A stretch of 64,000 bases of DNA from Zhengitettix transpicula (lineage: Eukaryota > Arthropoda > Insecta > Orthoptera > Tetrigidae), in assembly GCA_037074705.1 (NCBI GenBank), contig CM073590.1, positions 165,662,746-165,726,745 of the forward strand, written 5' to 3'. The notes beneath the pieces are model-generated. The model ran no database searches. It saw nothing but the letters and a program-made list of their open reading frames with translations, and was not told the origin of the DNA. Of this stretch, positions 58,440 to 64,000 are shown piece after piece. The translations under genes and the position numbers were made by a program. Positions within the stretch are counted from its first letter, which is position 1; each line of letters begins with the position of its first letter.

Positions 58440-61265
58440 AATAGACTAAAGTCTACTATAGCCGTATAATTACCCATCCAACACTTTTGACGTAACCTGC
58501 AAATCACTTACCTGAAACAAGAAAAGAATTACTAATTAGAATCACGGTAGAGTACAAAATTTCAAATTACGTTATTGTTAAAGTATAGCGAAAATTATAT
58601 TTAAATACAATTAATAACCACTACAACGAAAACGTTTGATGTGCATGCTTTTTCTTGGTGTTCTTTTTTTATTCCCGCACTGCTCCTTTCATATAGTAGG
58701 AATCCATTCCAACACTCAAATGTTAATAGGTTTAATAGATTAAACATCGAAACGTCAGATAAACCTTGCTTTGTTTTTTCTAAGTTTTAGACAAATATAA
58801 AAACACAATTTATCCGCAAAAAATTAATCAACATCAACCTGCGATAACCGTATGAGAAATTTCAAAATAATAGCTCTTCTTTTCTTTATTGTATGATAAT
58901 TTCAGAATTTTTTATGAAAACTGAGAATATTTAATGTCATATTTTTATCAAATGCCGTTACTCCACACCTAATACGACTACTACGTATGAAATAATATTT
59001 ATAAATAGTTCAAACAGCAATTGTTTTCATAATTTCATCCAGTTAGATGTAAGCAGCTGATACAAAGTCACTAATAATCCTTTCACCGTCATTTACGACC
59101 TCTATTTGATTTTGTACCATGGTACGCTTTTACGTTCTCTCGTCATATTGCCGAGTAATTAAGTTACTCATCTGTGAAAACTTCCCAGTTCGTACTGAAT
59201 CCACAGTTCTTCAATTGCGATGGAGGGTGTTATTTCCACAATTAATAATTTCGTTTTAGCGTAATCCCAGTCCCAATGACTGCACCACGTTAATAACCTT
59301 CACGATATTATTTTAATTGGAAGAGTCAACTTTTATTCCCAGAGTTAGTTTTGCTTATTGGATCCTACGACAACTTTGTGACTGGAAATTAATTTGTGTC
59401 ATGAACAGGTACTGCTCTTCATGTAGGAAAAACAATAATTTACGGGTTTTTGTGGTTTTGCTTGTTCTGGAAACAAACGTGATTATTTCAATTTTTTATG
59501 TAACTGCGCAGATTTTTTTTAAATAAAATTTTTTGGTGAAGTTATTTGAAGTTATAATTAACTTCTCTTTGCAAAGATTCTCCATTAAGAAAAATCCATT
59601 TTTATAAAACCAATTCCGCCAAAGGGAAAAGATTCTATTTACACCTGTGAGTTCATTTTAATTAAATACGTTTTCATTATTAATTACATTATATATGGAC
59701 AATCATCGATATTCACTTTAACAACGACGCTAGTAAAATTATTTTATTTTAGTAAAATGAGTTGTACTTTTTTGGGGTAATATAAAAGAAATATTGAAAT
59801 TATTTTAGTTTCAAATGTATCATTTCATAGGTAAATCATAAATAACAAAATTGATTTCACTTCCACATATTTTATTGCACGATAAAGATTCTGATTTCAA
59901 TATGACTTCATTGTAAATAGTTTCATGTGCTTATTATGATTTAAAATTTCTACTGAAAAATTAACAAAAATTTAATTTTTTGCACTAATTTTATTTTATT
60001 TCTTTGTTATTATAAGATTTACATACTTCATTTTTAGGAAATATCTGCTCAGTTTTCAGAAAAACTTCTTCCAAAGTAGTGTATAGTGGTATTTGTATCC
60101 CAGGCTAGTATCATAGATCCATATTCTTAATTTACTATATTGTTTTATATTTTACTGTAGGATGATATAGACGTTGCAACAAAAGTTTCACAGAAGTTGG
60201 GTGATGGATTACGTAGAAAAATGCTTGTCTGATTTTCAGACTATTGTTTAGATATTTATAATGATAAAGTAAGCTGTTATAAAATTTTAAATTTTGCTGT
60301 ATCGGTTGATTATTCATGCAACTGAACTGTCGTTACCAAAAATTCTTCACCCGAAGGAAACCCTCGGAAATCGATTAAGGGATTATACAAAATATCTGCG
60401 ACCGGGAAATGAAATTTTGTATATTAGATATTAATTTTTGGCAGATACAGAAAAATATATAGCTTCTATAGAAAGTTGAGTGATATTAAATATCTAAAAA
60501 TAAAAAAATTATCCTTTACGATCGGGTTATTTGATAAAAATTTTACTATTACTATCGACGTATAATTCAGATAAAACATTTTTGAACTAGCTGAATACCT
60601 ATCCTTTCAACATGGTTGAAAAGATAAAATAACATTCTTAGCAGCAGAAATATTTGTCTACTGTGTATAGAATTGATAGGATATCGCGGCGGTTATTATT
60701 TAGTTTGACGCGTTAATTATAACTTGTTGTTTCGGTAAACAATTTTATATATACAGCTAATTATGCCACGTCTACAATCCATATACAAGCCCTGTAAAAG
60801 AAATTGTTCGATGATAGTTTAAGACGGCTTCATAGTTATTTACAGTTTCAGATTAAAAAAAAAGTTCAGTCTTTCTTCTGTAAACCGAACAAAGTATTTG
60901 TTAAACTCCACCATTTCGTCTTCAGGTGCCGGATTTCAGTATATTATCACTTAGAACCTTCTCACGGGTATATAAAACAACATAAAAGTTTCATCTGAAT
61001 CGGGCCAACCATTTTATTGTGTGAATCGAACAAAATCAAAGTTAATGACGGGCAGTAATTTATGTTTATAATCCTCTGTTGCACAGTGTAACTATAAAGA
61101 AAAATCCTTGGATACTAAACATTTGTTTTCTTCTTATAGATGAAATCTTTAGTCTATATGAAAATGATTAAAAATAATGAAATATAAAATAATAGAACGT
61201 TAAAAGTTTTAACCCAATTAAAATCGAAGAATATAATTGAGAAAAGCTGCTCACGTTTCCATCCG
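58437..61265. other. AT-rich stretch without recognised genes
   Basis: Frames at 59317-59526, 60135-60317 and 60804-60998 carry no patterns. Confidence 0.4.
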
Positions 61266-61271
61266 TAGATA

Positions 61272-61333
61272 ACGACGTTTCGATGGCTGAAGTTTTCTGG
61301 ATGAAGATGGCACTTATTGCCGTCGCAACGTCG
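61272..61333. ncRNA. Paired hammerhead-like motifs, Penelope-type (copy D)
   Basis: The plus strand at 61303-61333 reads GAAGATGGC, a loop, GCCGTCGCAACG, with a GGC/GCC helix. The minus strand at 61272-61300 reads CTTCAGCCATCGAAACGTCG. They thus form a head-to-head pair like the palindromes at 15.0 and 50.4 kb. GAAAC is intact only on the minus strand. Confidence 0.45.
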
Positions 61334-61399
61334 CTGTAGACGGAGATAATCCGGGCGGAAATATGGGAAGGGTTTCTTATTTTACTTGGAATATGTACT

Positions 61400-63365
61400 C
61401 TATTAAGTATTTATAATGAAGACATTGGAAGGATGTTTTTTTTGTTCATTTTCACTCTCCTTGATAAATCATTCCCGTTTCAATCACTGGGAAGGATTTT
61501 GGTTTCTTTCGCATCATATTTTATGTTCAGCGGACGTGCGACGAACTTTACCATTTTTTTTTCAGAAATATTATTGCGTATCAGCATTCACAGAATTCTG
61601 AATGCTACTCCACTTACAGCTATTTTACAAGGCAATGTTCTGTGTTCCCGGAATTCAACGTGTTGAGGAACTAAGACGGAACATAGGTTCCAGAAATATA
61701 GGCACCGCTGTCTATTCTCAATATAAATAAGTATTGGTGCCATTAATTAGTTTCTAGGATTGTAAAAACATTAAATTTGCGAGAGTTTGAAGAAGTTAAA
61801 TCTATTCACATTTATAATTGGTTGGCTATGTGACCGAGTCCAGCAGTCACGTTCTAAAATGATCCATTTACTGAAAATACTAGGTTTTCAAGTAGGACTG
61901 TTAAAAGGACACCCACCTCCAGCAACTAAAGTGTTATATGTCTTGAATTTATTAAGATAATTTAAATTTATGACCTCATATTCATTCATATTGTATTGGA
62001 CGGTTACTGTATATCACTCTCGAATATTTTATGTAAAATAAGTGTTACAAAAAGTATTATATGAAAATATTACCTCCCATAGTTAAGTTAAAAACTATAT
62101 CGAGAAATTAATTGGTAGAATTCACGAAAGAGATTAATGCCATTTCATTTAATGCCTGCTTATAGTTGACTTATACAAATGCATACAAAATTCAAATCAA
62201 AAATTTATTTTGGGATTTCTCTTTATGGTAGTTATTAAATCGGTTAATTTTTTCCACACAGATCAACTATAACTGACTGGATACATATTTATCTTTGAAG
62301 ACAAAATATTATAGCATTTATAACTAAACACAGTTTTAATAAATGAAAATTACATTTTCTTCAAACTACAATTACAGATAAAAGAATTACTGAGATAAGA
62401 AATTTGAAATGTTCCTATCACTGGATAGGTAAGGTGTTACAATTTCCGCTCTATCTAATGAGCGTTTTACATAGTTCGTATATCCCATTTCTCATAAATT
62501 GTCAAATTAAAATCATTGTTTGAGTGATTCACCCACTAAAACTGAGAATAATAAGTCTGTTCCTTTACTTCCTAATTTATCCCATGACATTAGAAAATAT
62601 AATACACATATATGTTACTATAATAAATTAATACAATATCGTAACTTTAATTGGATAAATAAGAGGTCAATTAACTGGATATACAAAAAGCTATATTAAA
62701 TGCTGGACAATGTTTCTGCAATCTTTGACGCTTTCTTCATGTGATTCAAAAACGCACTAACCAGGTGACGAACTCCAAAGTATCCTAACATTCTTAAGGA
62801 ATGAGCACCTCAAATCAACTATAGTCGGAGCCACGAAAATTTAATATATATAATGCTTGCGGCCAGAGGTGTTCCAGATTGCACACCTCTTCTCTACCCA
62901 TTAATCGCGCATGTCTTATTGGGCACAATGTTTAACAACGTAACTGGTAGAGTCCGTATCCTTGGTTTTACATTTTCGTGTCGCAGACTATAATAGTTCA
63001 TTATTACATGTCTCGTCTTACAAGAAATTATTTTAATATTTCTTAATACTAGGAATTGTATGCCGAATTATAGAAATTGTATTGCCAGTTATCCAACCTG
63101 AATCGAAATTGAACATTTAATAACTTCTATTCAAAACTTATAGTATAAAACTTTGTTATTGTAATATTAAACTTTCGTTCATTTACGAATCCTGTTTCTA
63201 CAAATGATGAGTGACACAGCCATTAATTCCACTGAAACTTCGTGTTCAATATTCTCATCAAATTTAAGTTAATTTGTTACAGAAAGAGTTTTATACTTTA
63301 AGTAACTTATTATTTACAAATGCATTTTATTTTATTTTAACAGTGGTGAAATAGAACACGAACGT
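61400..63365. other. AT-rich stretch without recognised genes
   Basis: Frames at 61416-61666 are chance frames. A perfect eight-pair hairpin AGAGGTGT/ACACCTCT lies near 62864-62890. Nothing else recognised. Confidence 0.4.
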
Positions 63366-63369
63366 ATTA

Positions 63370-63431
63370 GGATTAGATTAGATTAGATTTATTAGTTCCA
63401 TTAGTCCTCGACTGAGGAAATAGGACAAGTC
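63370..63431 (-). mobile_element. 3' end of LINE family B, (TAATC)n-tailed
   Basis: The reverse complement ends CCTATTTCCTCAGTCGAGGA then CTAATGG-A-TAATAAATCT and TAATC repeats. This parallels CCTATTTCCTCATTAGAGGG then CTAATGG-GAATAAATCT and the ATCT repeats at 20850-20892. The element should extend to higher coordinates (upstream on its strand), but no ORF2 coding pattern was recognised before the window ends, so only this end is annotated. An AGTC/GACT hairpin replaces the TTAG/CTAA hairpin of the other copy. Confidence 0.65.
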
Positions 63432-64000
63432 AAATTGATATTACTTACAAATGTATGAATGAGACATACATAAATACTCTAGATGTTTAAAAATATACAT
63501 AAATATTTATAAGAAGAATTTAAAGTGTAGATATTTGAAATGACATGAAATAGGTTTAGGTAAAATATAAGGAATACTACATACGTAAATAAGAGAGATT
63601 ACATAACATTACACAAGTAAGAAATGTTAAGTATAAAGTAAGCAATAAAAAATAATTGTAAGCGGAACTTGTTTGTTTTGAGTGATTTTGATTTCCATCC
63701 GTCTTATTATTATTTTGTAATAATTAATCCTCAGTAAAATGTTTTCAGGTGAGCCATCGTATTAAAATTCGTACACCTTTAAATTATTCCACCAGCAAAG
63801 AAAATCATTAATATTTATATAATATATACACGAGCCTGAAATCCGCTTCTTGAGTTTTAAGTTATACATTAGACAATGACATCTTTAAGATCATTGCCTG
63901 TGCCTATTCACAAAAAAAATTATTACATACCTCAATCGAGACATTCTCATGACGAAGATACAAATTTAACATAAAAAATAATAGTTTCAAAAGCAGGGAA
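63432..64000. other. Probable 3' untranslated region of the minus-strand LINE, unproven
   Basis: AT-rich. No coding pattern seen on either strand. Confidence 0.3.

Overview
The window looks like an AT-rich, repeat-dense stretch of an insect nuclear genome. I infer a polyneopteran (cockroach, termite, stick insect or orthopteran type) from the mix of Jockey-like and I-like LINEs, tRNA-derived SINEs, mariner, piggyBac, Helitron and gypsy-like LTR remnants, and from long (TA)n tracts. No complete host gene, rRNA, functional tRNA gene, CRISPR array or prokaryotic feature is visible. The species cannot be named from the sequence alone. Most open frames are chance frames, microsatellite frames or repeat frames.

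Layout. 1-962: end of an LTR, a (TA)n tract, and an internally deleted mariner. 1.97-2.34 kb: poly(A)-tailed retroposon of a family with four more copies at 34.5, 41.6, 44.9 and 45.4 kb. 3.1-3.93 kb: a diverged tandem array. 4.3 kb: a candidate host exon. 6.96-8.22 kb: a decayed piggyBac-like element, followed by a Jockey-like LINE scrap. 9.5-9.9 kb, 15.0 kb, 16.5-16.7 kb, 44.6 kb, 50.3-50.5 kb and 61.3 kb: palindromic hammerhead-like motifs of the kind found at Penelope-like element ends. 11.2-13.45 kb: an I-like LINE reduced to ORF1 plus its 3' end, with an 883-bp Helitron inserted in ORF1. 15.9-16.2 kb: microsatellites and a SINE. 19.7-20.9 kb: a 5'-truncated LINE with an (ATCT)n tail; the 3' end of a relative lies at 63.4 kb. 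23.3 kb: a CpG-rich patch. 23.9 and 24.6 kb: an 86-bp module present twice, the second time inside a (TA)n tract. 25.7-26.6 and 31.9-32.9 kb: two more copies of the first LTR, both next to (TA)n.

33.0-34.4 kb: a 1.36-kb segment bounded by 62-bp inverted repeats (60/62 identical). 35.9-36.45 kb: 3' end of a second I-like LINE. 37.49-38.03 kb: a 540-bp piggyBac-type non-autonomous element. 50.8-52.6 kb: a Jockey-like LINE with a nearly whole reverse transcriptase, interrupted by one stop and one frameshift. 52.7 kb: a tRNA-derived SINE. 53-64 kb is very AT-rich and almost featureless apart from a protein-like broken frame at 56.4 kb.

The coding remnants do not form a pathway. The window reads as intergenic or intronic DNA built from layered insertions. 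The points most worth following are the repeated association of one LTR family with (TA)n tracts, the 62-bp inverted-repeat element, the scattered hammerhead-like palindromes, and LINE 3' hairpins with a compensatory base change. I see nothing that amounts to a demonstrated new biological system.
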